From Bog-756 sp963699105 (GTDB lineage: Bacteria; Actinomycetota; Acidimicrobiia; Acidimicrobiales; RAAP-2): a stretch of DNA of 64,000 nucleotides. Shown piece by piece: positions 47,763-57,270 of the stretch. Below the pieces are notes generated by a model. That model ran no database searches and was not told the DNA's origin. It was given only the letters and a program-made list of their open reading frames with translations. The position numbers and the translations under genes are program-made. The DNA lies in the NCBI GenBank assembly GCA_963699105.1, contig CAVOTI010000004.1:1-64000 (forward strand), given 5' to 3'. Within the stretch, counting starts at the first letter, position 1, and the number at the start of each line of letters is the position of its first letter.

Positions 47763-50700
47763 ATGAACCGTCTGCACCGGTCCGCAATCAAGATGGGGAC
47801 AGCCTGTGCGCTGGCCACCATGCTGTGTGTCGCCTCGCTGTCGGTGGCCGACACCTCGGCGGTGGCGGCCACCACCGCCCCCGAGCTCACCCTCAACGTC
47901 TTGCTGGTCGGCACCGGTTCGACCGACCCGACCACCGCCGCCTGGGCCTCGGCCCTGGCCAACGAAGGAGTGGCCTACACCGAGGCCACCGCCACCGGCA
48001 CCTACGGGGCCGAGACCGTCACCCTGCCCGCCCTCACCACCGGATCGGTGGGCAACTTCGACGCCGTGGTCATCGCCGACTCCCCGGCCGGGTTCGCCTC
48101 GGGCCAGCTCACCTCCCTCTTCTCCTACGAGTCCACCTACCAGGTGCGCCAGATCGACGGCTACACCGCCCCCTACACCGGCATCGGGGAGAACGACTCG
48201 TCCACCACCGCCGTGCTGGACGGCACCAACGGGACCCTGACGGCCGCCGGGCTGGCCGGACTGCCGGCCCTGGCCGGGACGGTGCCCTTTTCCACCGGCA
48301 CCAACGGCTACCCGGCCACCGCCGAGACCGGGGCCCCCTTCACCTCGTGGATGACCTCGTCCACCGGCTCGGTCCTGGCCGGTGTCTACCAGCACCCGGC
48401 GACCGACCCCCAGGCCGGGGTGTCCGAGCTGGCCCTCAACTTCGACTACAACGCCACCGACCTCCAGTGGGAGCTGCTGGCCCCCGGGCTCATCAACTGG
48501 GTGACCAACGACACCCACCTGGGCCTCGACCGCAACTACGTGGAGATGGACATCGACGACACCTTCACCCCCGACAACGCCTGGTCGACCACCGTCCACG
48601 ACAACGACTACTCCGACGCCGACTCCCAGCGCATGGATGCCGCCGACGTCATCAGCTCGGCCGACTGGTCCGACCCCACCCAGGAAAAGACCACGGCCGC
48701 CCGTCCGGCCGGGGAGCCCACCACCCCGTTCCGCCTGGACCAGCTGTTCAACTACGGGGGCACCGTCGAGTACCAGAACGGCGAGCTCGACCTGCCCGGC
48801 GAACCGGCGGCCTGCTCCAGTGCCGGGGATGCCGCCGGCACCTGCGGGGCCGACCCCCTGCTGGCCCAGTTCCAGGCCACCGACCCCAACACCGGCAAGT
48901 CCTACGCTGACGACTTCGGCTGGCTCAGCCACACCTATGACACCCCCTACCTCGACGTGGGCTGTGCCACCCAGGACTACATCGAGGCCGAGCTGAACGA
49001 GAACACCAGCGACGTCACCGCCGCCCCGGGGGCCACGGCGGGAACCGGCGGCCTGGGGCTGGCCGAGTCGACCATCAGTGCCGGGGCGGCCGACGTGGCC
49101 AACCCCTATGGGACCTACAACCCCCAGGTGTTCGTGCCCGGCAACCACTCGGGCTTCGCCGACCTCGACCCGGGCACCCCGGCCACCGTCGACCCGCCCG
49201 ACCTGGACGAGGCCGACGCCTCGACCACCGGGGGGACCCTGGCCGCCGGGACCTACGAGTACGCCGTCACCGACCAGTTCAACGGGGCCGACTCGACCAG
49301 CACCGACCAGTCCCAGGCCTATGTGACCGACGGCCTCCAGGGCGACCTGGCCCCGGTGGTGGTGACCGGGTCGACCGGATCGGTGTCCCTCGTGTGGCAG
49401 GCCATCTGCCACGCCGCCAACTACATCGTCTACCGGGCCCCGGTGACCGGCGGGGTGGCCGGGGCCTGGACCGAGATCGGCACCTATGCCACCCCCGACT
49501 CGGCCACCCTCCCCGACAACAGCTCGGGCGACACCAGCCCGGCCCAGACGGCCACGGTGTGCTCGGGACCGACCTATGACCCCACCTCGTGTGCCGGCGA
49601 GCAGGAGCTGACCTTCACCGACACCGGGGGGACGACGGCCACCCCCCCGGCCGGGGTGACCTATGTCGACACCCCCATGCCGGCCGGGTGGACGCCGCCG
49701 GTGGTGGAGGACGCCAACGAGCTGCCCTGGGAGCAGAACCCCTACTTCAGCGCCGCCCTCACCGCCGCCGGGATCACCACCGTGGGGGCCGATGCCTCCA
49801 AGGCCTACCCCGACCCGGCCAATGACGCCTTCGGCATCGGCGCCACCTACACCGGGGCCACCTACGCGGCGGGCCAGCCCTTCGTCGACGGCACCTCCCA
49901 GGTCGCCCCCCGGCACCCGATCAACATCTTCTACAACGCCGCCACCAACGCCCAGGAGCTCGACGAGTACAACACCCTCTACGACGCCGACGCCCCTGAC
50001 TCCCAGTGCAAGTCGACGTCGACCACCACCTGTTCGACCACCCCGTTCACCTTCGCCGACGTCATCAACCAGGTGGTGTCGGGGATGCTGACCGACATGT
50101 TGACCAACGACCCCGAGGTCAGCTACGTGCACCAGACCAACACCATGGGGACCCCGCCCTATTCGAGCATCCTGCCCCCGGCTGGCTATGTGCCGGCGGC
50201 CACGGCCCAGCCCGGCACCGACGGTGACGGGACCCTCTACGAGGTCCTCAACCCGCTGATCTCGGAGTACGAGTCCTACTTCAACGCCACCACCCCCTAT
50301 GAGCAGCTGACCCTGGGGGGCATCGGCAACGTCCTGGCCGACCAGACCAACTGGAGCGCGGCCCAGACGGCCGGCACCGTCAAGGCCACCGAGCAGAACG
50401 GGGTGGTCACCGTGACCAACTCGGGCACCTCGGCCGTCAACGTCCCGGTCACCGCCCCCCCCGGCACCACCACCGGCGGGGTGGCCTTTGGCTCCCCCTA
50501 CGGCGGGGCCCTGTCCACCTGGACGAGCGTGGCCGCCGGCGGCTCCCTGGTCCTCGACGAGAACCAGTCCCCGGTCATCACCTCGGCAGCCACCGCCACC
50601 TCCATCGTGGGGGCGGCCTTCTCCGACACCGTGACCACCACCGGCGACCCGGCCCCCGCCCTCACCGAGACCGGGGCCCTGCCGGCCGGGCTCACCTTCG

Positions 50701-50849
50701 TCGACAACACCAACGGGACGGCCACCATCTCGGGCACCCCGGCGGCCGGATCGGGGGGGAGCTACCCCATCACCATCACCGCCACCAACGCCTCGGGCAC
50801 CACCACCCAGGCCTTCACCCTGACCAACGCCCAGGCCCCCACCATCACC
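47741..50849 (+). repeat. 3.1-kb direct repeat, right copy
   Basis: This is the partner of 42733-45841. Complete identity over 3,109 bases implies a very recent duplication or gene conversion. It is also a place where short-read assemblies collapse or mis-join. Confidence 0.9.
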
Positions 50850-51464
50850 TCGGCTGACGTGGCCGACTTCTACACCGGTTCGGCCGGGACCTACACGGTG
50901 ACCACCACCGGGTTCCCCGACGCCACCATCGCCGAGACCGGCACCCTGCCGGCCGGGCTGACCTTTGCCGTGCCCAGTCCGGCCACCGGGTCGGCCACCA
51001 TCTCGGGCACCACCACGGCGGCTGACGGCTCCTACCCGGTGACCATCACCGCCACCAACTCCTCGGGGTCGACGGCCACCTTGGACCTGACCATCACGGT
51101 GGCGGCCTCGGGCCCGCCCGCCATCACCTCGGCCTCCACCGCCTACTTCGACCTCGGGGTGGCCGGATCGGTGGCCGTGACCACCAGCGGGGGTCCGACC
51201 CCGACCCTGACCGAGACCGGGGCCCTGCCGGCCGGGCTGACCATCGGGGTCGGCTCGACCCCGGGCACCGATCTGATCTCGGGCACCCCCACGGCCACCG
51301 GGGCCACCACGGTGACCATCACCGCCACCAACGGCATCGACCCGGCGGCCACCCAGTCCCTCATCATCGAAGTGAGCTCGGCCCCGGCCATCACCAGCGG
51401 GGCCCGGGACACCGCGGTGGCCGGGGAGTTCCCGACACTGGTCGGGACGAACCAAGGAGGTTGA
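47763..51464 (+). CDS. Agd3-like deacetylase, copy 2, C-terminally truncated
   Basis: The start, signal peptide and whole deacetylase region (first 1,030 or so residues) are identical to copy 1. The protein has only three complete He_PIG repeats plus the first 16 residues of a fourth (APAITSGARDTAVAGE), after which it reads FPTLVGTNQGG and stops at 51464, just before the IS30 transposase. The fourth repeat should continue with a hydrophobic FSxTVTTTG pattern, so the gene was cut by the insertion; the stop is supplied by mobile-element DNA. Repeats 2 and 3 differ from copy 1 in short patches separated by identical stretches. The enzyme domain is complete, so the product may still be active. 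Confidence 0.7.
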   Translation: MNRLHRSAIKMGTACALATMLCVASLSVADTSAVAATTAPELTLNVLLVGTGSTDPTTAAWASALANEGVAYTEATATGTYGAETVTLPALTTGSVGNFDAVVIADSPAGFASGQLTSLFSYESTYQVRQIDGYTAPYTGIGENDSSTTAVLDGTNGTLTAAGLAGLPALAGTVPFSTGTNGYPATAETGAPFTSWMTSSTGSVLAGVYQHPATDPQAGVSELALNFDYNATDLQWELLAPGLINWVTNDTHLGLDRNYVEMDIDDTFTPDNAWSTTVHDNDYSDADSQRMDAADVISSADWSDPTQEKTTAARPAGEPTTPFRLDQLFNYGGTVEYQNGELDLPGEPAACSSAGDAAGTCGADPLLAQFQATDPNTGKSYADDFGWLSHTYDTPYLDVGCATQDYIEAELNENTSDVTAAPGATAGTGGLGLAESTISAGAADVANPYGTYNPQVFVPGNHSGFADLDPGTPATVDPPDLDEADASTTGGTLAAGTYEYAVTDQFNGADSTSTDQSQAYVTDGLQGDLAPVVVTGSTGSVSLVWQAICHAANYIVYRAPVTGGVAGAWTEIGTYATPDSATLPDNSSGDTSPAQTATVCSGPTYDPTSCAGEQELTFTDTGGTTATPPAGVTYVDTPMPAGWTPPVVEDANELPWEQNPYFSAALTAAGITTVGADASKAYPDPANDAFGIGATYTGATYAAGQPFVDGTSQVAPRHPINIFYNAATNAQELDEYNTLYDADAPDSQCKSTSTTTCSTTPFTFADVINQVVSGMLTDMLTNDPEVSYVHQTNTMGTPPYSSILPPAGYVPAATAQPGTDGDGTLYEVLNPLISEYESYFNATTPYEQLTLGGIGNVLADQTNWSAAQTAGTVKATEQNGVVTVTNSGTSAVNVPVTAPPGTTTGGVAFGSPYGGALSTWTSVAAGGSLVLDENQSPVITSAATATSIVGAAFSDTVTTTGDPAPALTETGALPAGLTFVDNTNGTATISGTPAAGSGGSYPITITATNASGTTTQAFTLTNAQAPTITSADVADFYTGSAGTYTVTTTGFPDATIAETGTLPAGLTFAVPSPATGSATISGTTTAADGSYPVTITATNSSGSTATLDLTITVAASGPPAITSASTAYFDLGVAGSVAVTTSGGPTPTLTETGALPAGLTIGVGSTPGTDLISGTPTATGATTVTITATNGIDPAATQSLIIEVSSAPAITSGARDTAVAGEFPTLVGTNQGG

Positions 51465-51466
51465 GC

Positions 51467-52621
51467 GTGGCACCCCTATTGACCCGAGAGCAGAAGCGCC
51501 TGGCGGTGCGGCTTCGAGGCCAAGGTCTGGACTGGAAGGAGATCGCCCTTGCCTGTGAATGTTCGGTCGATTCGATCCGCTTCTACGATCGCCCCGAGCT
51601 GCTCCAGCGGAGGAGCCTGCCGGCAGCCTGGGTTCCCCCGGCCGGACGGCTGAGCTTCGAGGACCGAGAAGAGATCGTGATCGGGCTGGCCCGAGGCGAA
51701 ACCTTCACCTCCATCGCCCGGCGGATCAAACGGGCTCCGTCGACGGTCAGCCGGGAGGTGGCAGCCAACGGGGGACGGGGGGACTACCGGCCCTGGGCCG
51801 CCTATCTGCGGGCCTACGCCCGGTCCCGGCGGCCCAAGCCCACCAAGCTGGCCTCGAGTCAGGAGCTGTTGGCCGAGGTCATCGCCGGACTGAAGAAGTT
51901 CTGGTCCCCCGAGGAGATCGCCAAACGCTTGCGCCTGGACCATCCAGACGATCCGATGATGCAGGTGAGCCACGAGACCATCTACCAGTCCCTCTACGTC
52001 CAGGGTCGGGGGGAGCTCCGCCGGGAGCTGGCCCGCTGTCTGCGCAGTGGCCGGGCCACCCGGAGGCCTCAGGGCCGGGACGAGACCCGAGGCAGGATCA
52101 AAGACATGGTGATGATCTCCGAGCGCCCGGCCGAGGTGGAGGACCGGGCCGTCCCCGGCAACTGGGAAGGTGACCTGATCCAGGGCAGGAACAACCGCTC
52201 GGCGGTCGGGACCCTGGTCGAGCGGTCCACCCGGTTCGTGCTGCTGTTGCACCTGGGTGAGGGCAAGGACGCCTGGTCGGTCAAAGAGGCCATGCAAAAG
52301 GCCATCGCCACCCTTCCCTCCAGGCTGGTCAAGACCATCACTTGGGACCAGGGAGCTGAGATGGCCCGCCACCTCGAGTTCACTGTCGAGACCGGCATCC
52401 CGGTCTACTTCTGCGACCCCCACAGCCCCTGGCAGCGAGGATCCAACGAAAACACCAACGGGCTGCTCCGCCAATACATGCCCAAGGGGACCGATCTCTC
52501 GGTCCACACCCCCGAGGATCTGGACCGGATCGCCTGGAGCCTCAACGACCGACCTCGCAAGACCCTCGGATTTCTGAAACCATCAGAGAAGCTCGCCGAG
52601 TTTCTTGCGCAGACCGGTTGA
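51467..52621 (+). mobile_element. IS30-family transposase
   Basis: The 384-residue DDE transposase begins with GTG at 51467, six bases after AGGAGG. An N-terminal helix-turn-helix (RLAVRLRGQGLDWKEIALAC) and the IS30 HTH (LSFEDREEIVIGLARGETFT with IARRIKRAPSTVSREV) precede the catalytic core. WEGDLIQG carries the first Asp, ITWDQGAEMARH the second, and WQRGSNENTNGLLRQYMPKG the Glu. The frame is intact. A small hairpin CCCGAC-ACTG-GTCGGG lies at 51431-51446, where deacetylase copy 2 loses homology, and probably marks the left end. Matching terminal inverted repeats could not be found on the right, so the element may be truncated or its ends diverged. Confidence 0.85.
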
Positions 52622-52732
52622 ACCCGCCGAATGGCCGATGGTGACGCCCCCCAGGCACCCACACGTCCACGCCGAGGCCAACGGCGACGCCGACCAGGCG
52701 ATCTGGGCCGGATCCCAACAGGACCCCGCCAG

Positions 52733-55681
52733 CTATTTCTTGTCGCCCGAATGCACCGGCTGATGGGTCTTCAACAGGCCCCCGACCACTGGAATCTCGG
52801 TAACGGCCTCGGCCCGGGCAATGGCCAGGCTGCTCCGGGCCAGTGGCAGGTGAGGTCCGGTCACCACGTAGCGGGGGTTCCATACCGGGTCGTACTTCTG
52901 GTTGAACCGCCACAGCGATTCGATCTGCAACGTCTCACTGAACTTGTGCAGAACGTTGCGCTCGAGCGAGGTCCACGGCCCGGTTCCCGATTCGCCGGCG
53001 ACCACCGCCCGCATGGTGGCGAAGTTGAGACCCAGACCTCGCAGGCCCCGCTCGGCCATCCACTGCAAGGTCTCGATGATCACGAAATCGGTGAGGCCGT
53101 TTGGGGCGTCAGGGTCACTGGTCCGCCGCATCAGGTCGAGCGAGAACCCGTCGACATGGGCGGCGGGAACGTACTGATTGAAGGCCATGGGACGGTCGTC
53201 CTCGCCGAAGCACACGGCCAGCAGCAATCCCTTGTCGCGTGGGTCGAAGATGCGGCTCAAGGTCATCGAGTAGCCCCGCTCGGTCTCGCCCTGGCGGGTC
53301 TCGGTCATGAGTGACAGCAGCTGGACTCTCAGCTCGGAAGGGACATCGTCCATCGACTGATAACACTCGACCCGGCATCCGGACTTCTTCATCCTGTTGT
53401 AGGCGCCACGAAGAGACTTCATCGACTTACCCGCCAGACTGAACTGAGTGGCGTCCACGATGGCCTCGTCGCCTATGTAGTGATCGACGAGTCCCGATGC
53501 CCGGTAGATGCCGAGCCACGACTGCGATGCCGCCAGTACCGAAGGCTGCCAGCCGTTGGCCTGGGCCATGTCCATGACATCGGACCACACTTCGGACCGG
53601 TCCTGGGGTGGGCCGATCGGATCCGGAGACACCAGCATGACGCCGTTGATCACCGAATACGCCACCAGCGACTCGCCGGTGAAGAACCACGACTTGTCGT
53701 CCCTCAGGGCGAAGTAGTCAAGGGTGTCCCCACCGTGGGTTTCGATGATGGTGAGGGCCCGCTCGAACGCCTCCTCCCGGGCAGCGCCGGTGCGACGCGA
53801 CTCCCGTCCGGGTAGTGCGACCAGCAAGAGCAGAACGACGACGGCCACCACGACCAGGAGGAAGACGACATCGAAGCGGGTGCGGTGGCCCTGACCCAGC
53901 AGGTTCCCGACACCGGCGGTGGCGGCGATGACGAACAGTCCGCCGGCCGCCAGCCACACGAACAGCCGACTGACCCCCGAAGGCCTGACCCGGAAGTGCT
54001 GGTGCTCGAGGACCATCCACAAGCTGAACAACAGGGCCACGGTCGATCCCTCGGCCGAGTGTCCCTGAATCAACCGATCGGTGGTTGTGGCCACCAGCAG
54101 CAGGATGGCCGCCACCCAGGCGGGTTGGAGCCCGCGGCGCACCCCCCGGGCCAGGCCGACCAGGGCCAGGCCGGCGACGAGTGCCTCGACCACCGACAGC
54201 GGGTGCACTCCGAACGGGAGCCAGTAGTCGACCGACCGCGTGGATCTGACCTCCCAGAGGGCGGCGAAAATGACGTTGAGCAAACCCGAAAGCAACAGCA
54301 CGGCTGCCGCCGTCTTTCGGACTCGCCGCCTGACGACCCATCGCTTGAGCCCGGTTTCGTTCAGAGGCCAAGTCGGTCCGTAGGGAAGAGCGCCGACCAC
54401 GGACGTAGTCGAAAGATCGGCCTTGCTCGGGGCCAGGGCCAGTCTCTCGAGGAGGACGGGAGAACGGACCGGCACTTCGCGGAGCCAGAGTTTCAGTTCG
54501 AGTACGGCCTCGCCGACCATCTCCACATACGAGAAGCGGTGGACGGTGACGAAGGGGTGGGGAAGCCGAAAACGTGCCGGTCGGCTAACCACCGAGGCGG
54601 TCCCGCTCCCGGTGTTGGCGTAGAACCCATTTCCGACTACCGACAGTTCGGGCTCATGGGTGTGGCCGGAGATCATGCCCGCATACCCCTGCACCACAAG
54701 GCGGGCGGCGTCTGCCCGGGGCGGCGCGTTGTGGCTGGCCGGGTCGGATCTGGCACTGATGGCTGTCTCCCGGAGAGCTCGGTTCACCCGCAACAGAGTG
54801 GCAGCCGCCGCCACTCCGGCCACGATGACGATGATGGCAACCAGAAATCCGAACCAGAGCAACCAGCGCTGGGCGTGATGGTGCAGCAACTGGTGGACCC
54901 CGGGCAAAAAGACCAGCAGACGGAGAAGGATTATGGCCACGAAGGGGACGGCGGCCAGCCAGAGTTTGCCGACGATCTTCCGGTAGAACAGCCGCGACCC
55001 CATGAAATCGGCGACGTCCCCATCGAGCCACTGCACCCCTTCGAGGAGCGAGCCCGACGACTGACGTGACTCGAGCTCGGGCAGCAGGTCCCTGACCACA
55101 TGGTGGCCGAACGGAGTGTCGACCGGGGACCACGGGTCCTCGAATGCGTTGTAGGGATCGGCCTGGTTGCCGTGCACCACGCGGACCCGTTGGGGCCCCT
55201 GGTCGGTCCCGACCACCAGATTGCAGACTAGGGCGAAATGCTGCACTCCGAGCCGTTCCTGCAGGACGGCGATAGCCGAGCCGTCCCAGGCCAGTTGCCC
55301 GTCGTGATTACCGGAGAGCACCACGAGCTGGTGGTGATCCATCGCCGCGAAGGCCGCCACTGCCTCCGTGAACCGAGGATGGGCATCGAGGATCCTGTCC
55401 ACCTCCGGCGGACCAGCCAGCATCTCGAACCCGTCGCCGGCGATTATGAACACACCCGGACCGTCGATTCCGGCCAGCACGTCGGCCAATTCGTCGGCCA
55501 CCGCCGTCGATGTCGGCGTGGCTACGACCGGCAAGTGGAGATCGCTGACCACCACCGTCCGGCCACCGGCATCGACCTCGATCTCGATCTCCTCGGCAAT
55601 GAGGAAGGCCGGCGGTTTCGCTTCGCCCGGTTCGGCATCCAGGTCGGTGGCCACCACCGTTCCGTCGACCACCCCGGTCAA
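52733..55681 (-). CDS. metallophosphatase fused to MprF/LysX-type lysyl-phosphatidylglycerol synthase
   Basis: The 982-residue protein has three parts. Residues 40-370 are a calcineurin-like phosphoesterase with all metal motifs (SDLHL at 46-50, GDGFE at 82-86, GNHD at 124-127, HGN at 170-172, GHTH at 339-342), interrupted by two membrane helices at about 242-297. Residues 450-650 hold 6-7 membrane helices like the short MprF of mycobacterial LysX. Residues 650-970 are a DUF2156 aminoacyl-transferase domain with YFALRDDKSWFFTGESLVAY, SLRGAYNRMKKSGCRVECYQ and GLRGLGLNFATMRAV. DUF2156 moves lysine from Lys-tRNA to phosphatidylglycerol. The start overlaps the lysS stop by four bases. The phosphatase may supply PG from PG-phosphate; that is inference. 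Confidence 0.85.
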   Translation of the reverse strand: MTGVVDGTVVATDLDAEPGEAKPPAFLIAEEIEIEVDAGGRTVVVSDLHLPVVATPTSTAVADELADVLAGIDGPGVFIIAGDGFEMLAGPPEVDRILDAHPRFTEAVAAFAAMDHHQLVVLSGNHDGQLAWDGSAIAVLQERLGVQHFALVCNLVVGTDQGPQRVRVVHGNQADPYNAFEDPWSPVDTPFGHHVVRDLLPELESRQSSGSLLEGVQWLDGDVADFMGSRLFYRKIVGKLWLAAVPFVAIILLRLLVFLPGVHQLLHHHAQRWLLWFGFLVAIIVIVAGVAAAATLLRVNRALRETAISARSDPASHNAPPRADAARLVVQGYAGMISGHTHEPELSVVGNGFYANTGSGTASVVSRPARFRLPHPFVTVHRFSYVEMVGEAVLELKLWLREVPVRSPVLLERLALAPSKADLSTTSVVGALPYGPTWPLNETGLKRWVVRRRVRKTAAAVLLLSGLLNVIFAALWEVRSTRSVDYWLPFGVHPLSVVEALVAGLALVGLARGVRRGLQPAWVAAILLLVATTTDRLIQGHSAEGSTVALLFSLWMVLEHQHFRVRPSGVSRLFVWLAAGGLFVIAATAGVGNLLGQGHRTRFDVVFLLVVVAVVVLLLLVALPGRESRRTGAAREEAFERALTIIETHGGDTLDYFALRDDKSWFFTGESLVAYSVINGVMLVSPDPIGPPQDRSEVWSDVMDMAQANGWQPSVLAASQSWLGIYRASGLVDHYIGDEAIVDATQFSLAGKSMKSLRGAYNRMKKSGCRVECYQSMDDVPSELRVQLLSLMTETRQGETERGYSMTLSRIFDPRDKGLLLAVCFGEDDRPMAFNQYVPAAHVDGFSLDLMRRTSDPDAPNGLTDFVIIETLQWMAERGLRGLGLNFATMRAVVAGESGTGPWTSLERNVLHKFSETLQIESLWRFNQKYDPVWNPRYVVTGPHLPLARSSLAIARAEAVTEIPVVGGLLKTHQPVHSGDKK

Positions 55682-57189
55682 TTCGACGTCTCCGGGCGCA
55701 TCATCGGGAAGAGAATCACATCCCGGATGGCTTCGACCCCACCGATGAGCATGACGAGCCGATCAACCCCGATCCCGATGCCGGAGGTTGGCGGCAGGCC
55801 GTACTCCAGCGCCCGGACGAAGGCCAGGTCGGCCGGGTGAGCCTCGAGATCGCCGCGGGCTGCCGCATCGGCCTCGTGGCGAAAGCGCTCCTGTTGTTCC
55901 TCGGGGATGTTGAGCTCGCTGTAGCCATTGGCGAACTCCTTGGCGTCGATGGCCAACTCGAACCGGTCGGCCATGGTGGGGTCGTCCTGGGTCCGCCGGG
56001 CCAGGGGTGAGACTTCGATCGGAAATCCGCATACGAAGACCGGATCGACGACCGTGGGGAGCAGCACCGAGTCGTACAACTCGAAGATGAGCTTCCCCGA
56101 ACCCCATTCGGGAAGGTAGTCGACACCGTGCTTCTCGCACACCGACCGAACATCCTCCACGGGATCGGTCGGATGCAATCTGCGGCCGACGATCTCCTCC
56201 AGCCAGTCCAGAAGCTGACGACGGGGCCAGGGCGACGAGAGATCGATATGGCGATCGCCGACGCTGAAGGTCAGGCGGCCGGTGGCCGCCTCGGCCGCCC
56301 CGGTGATGAGCCGCTCGGTCAGGTCCATGCCGTCGTTGACATCACCGAAGGCCCGGTAGGCCTCGAGGGCGGTGAATTCCGGGCTGTGCCGGGTGTCCAC
56401 GCCCTCGTTACGAAAGTTGCGGGCGATCTCGAACACCCGCTCGTACCCCCCGACCACCAGCCGCTTCAGATAGAGCTCCGGGGCGATCCGCAGACTCAGA
56501 TCGATGTCGAGCGCGTTGGCATGGGTCATGAAGGGCCGGGCGATGGCTCCTCCCGCCTGGGGCTGGAGGATGGGTGTGTCGACTTCGACGAAGTCCTCGG
56601 ACACCAACTGGGCCCGCAGGGCGGCGATGGCTTTGAAGCGGATGTCGAAGACTCGGCGGGAGTCAGGATTGGCCAGGAGGTCGATCTCACGCTGACGGTA
56701 CCGGGTGTCAGTCTCCGAAAGCCCGTGCCATTTGTCCGGTAGCGGGCGGAGCGACTTGGACAACAGCCACAGCTCGCTCACGTCCACCGACAGCTCCCCC
56801 CGACGACTGGTGATCACCTCCCCCTCGGCACCGACCCAGTCTCCCAGATCGACGTTGGCCAGCACCGCCTTGGCCTGGTCGGTGAGCGCCGAGGCCTGCA
56901 TCAGCAGCTGGATCGAACCGGAGGTGTCGGTGAGAGTGGCGAAGGAAAGCTTCCCGTGCCCGCGGACACTGGTCAGGCGGCCCGCCATCCTGACTGTTTC
57001 GCCGGTGCGCTCATCGACGGCCAGATCGGCATAGCGCCGGTGGAGGTCGGAAGCCGTCGCCGTCCGGTCGAACCGCGTCGGGTAGGGATCGAAACCCTGC
57101 TGGGCGAGGTCGTCGCGCTTCTTGCGGCGCTCGGCGCTCAGCGCATCCGAGGCCCGGAACTCGGACTCCTCACCGCGGGGCTCTGTCAC
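55678..57189 (-). CDS. lysS: lysyl-tRNA synthetase, class II
   Basis: This 503-residue class II LysRS charges tRNA-Lys with lysine. An N-terminal OB fold (VRMAGRLTSVRGHGKLSFAT) binds the anticodon. The catalytic core has motif 1 (LVSEDFVEVDTPILQP), motif 2 (FEIARNFRNEGVDTRHSPEF) and motif 3 (GIGIGVDRLVMLIGG). PFMTHANALDIDLSLRIAPE is LysRS-specific. In mycobacteria the LysX protein is MprF fused to LysRS; here the two are separate but overlap by four bases in one transcript. Whether this is the only LysRS or a specialised copy for lipid lysylation cannot be told from the window. The start gives the usual short acidic extension (TEPRGEESEF). Confidence 0.95.
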   Translation of the reverse strand: MTEPRGEESEFRASDALSAERRKKRDDLAQQGFDPYPTRFDRTATASDLHRRYADLAVDERTGETVRMAGRLTSVRGHGKLSFATLTDTSGSIQLLMQASALTDQAKAVLANVDLGDWVGAEGEVITSRRGELSVDVSELWLLSKSLRPLPDKWHGLSETDTRYRQREIDLLANPDSRRVFDIRFKAIAALRAQLVSEDFVEVDTPILQPQAGGAIARPFMTHANALDIDLSLRIAPELYLKRLVVGGYERVFEIARNFRNEGVDTRHSPEFTALEAYRAFGDVNDGMDLTERLITGAAEAATGRLTFSVGDRHIDLSSPWPRRQLLDWLEEIVGRRLHPTDPVEDVRSVCEKHGVDYLPEWGSGKLIFELYDSVLLPTVVDPVFVCGFPIEVSPLARRTQDDPTMADRFELAIDAKEFANGYSELNIPEEQQERFRHEADAAARGDLEAHPADLAFVRALEYGLPPTSGIGIGVDRLVMLIGGVEAIRDVILFPMMRPETSN

Positions 57190-57270
57190 GTTCGTGTCCT
57201 TTTCCCGGGTTGCCCCGCTGTTCGATCCCAGTTCCGGATGGCCGATCTGGCTATCTTATGCAGCGACATC

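Noticed and set aside
47760..51473. Minus-strand ORFs of over 790 and 1,200 codons opposite the deacetylase copies
   Set aside because: Gly/Val/Arg low-complexity shadow frames; the plus strand has a signal peptide and recognised domains.
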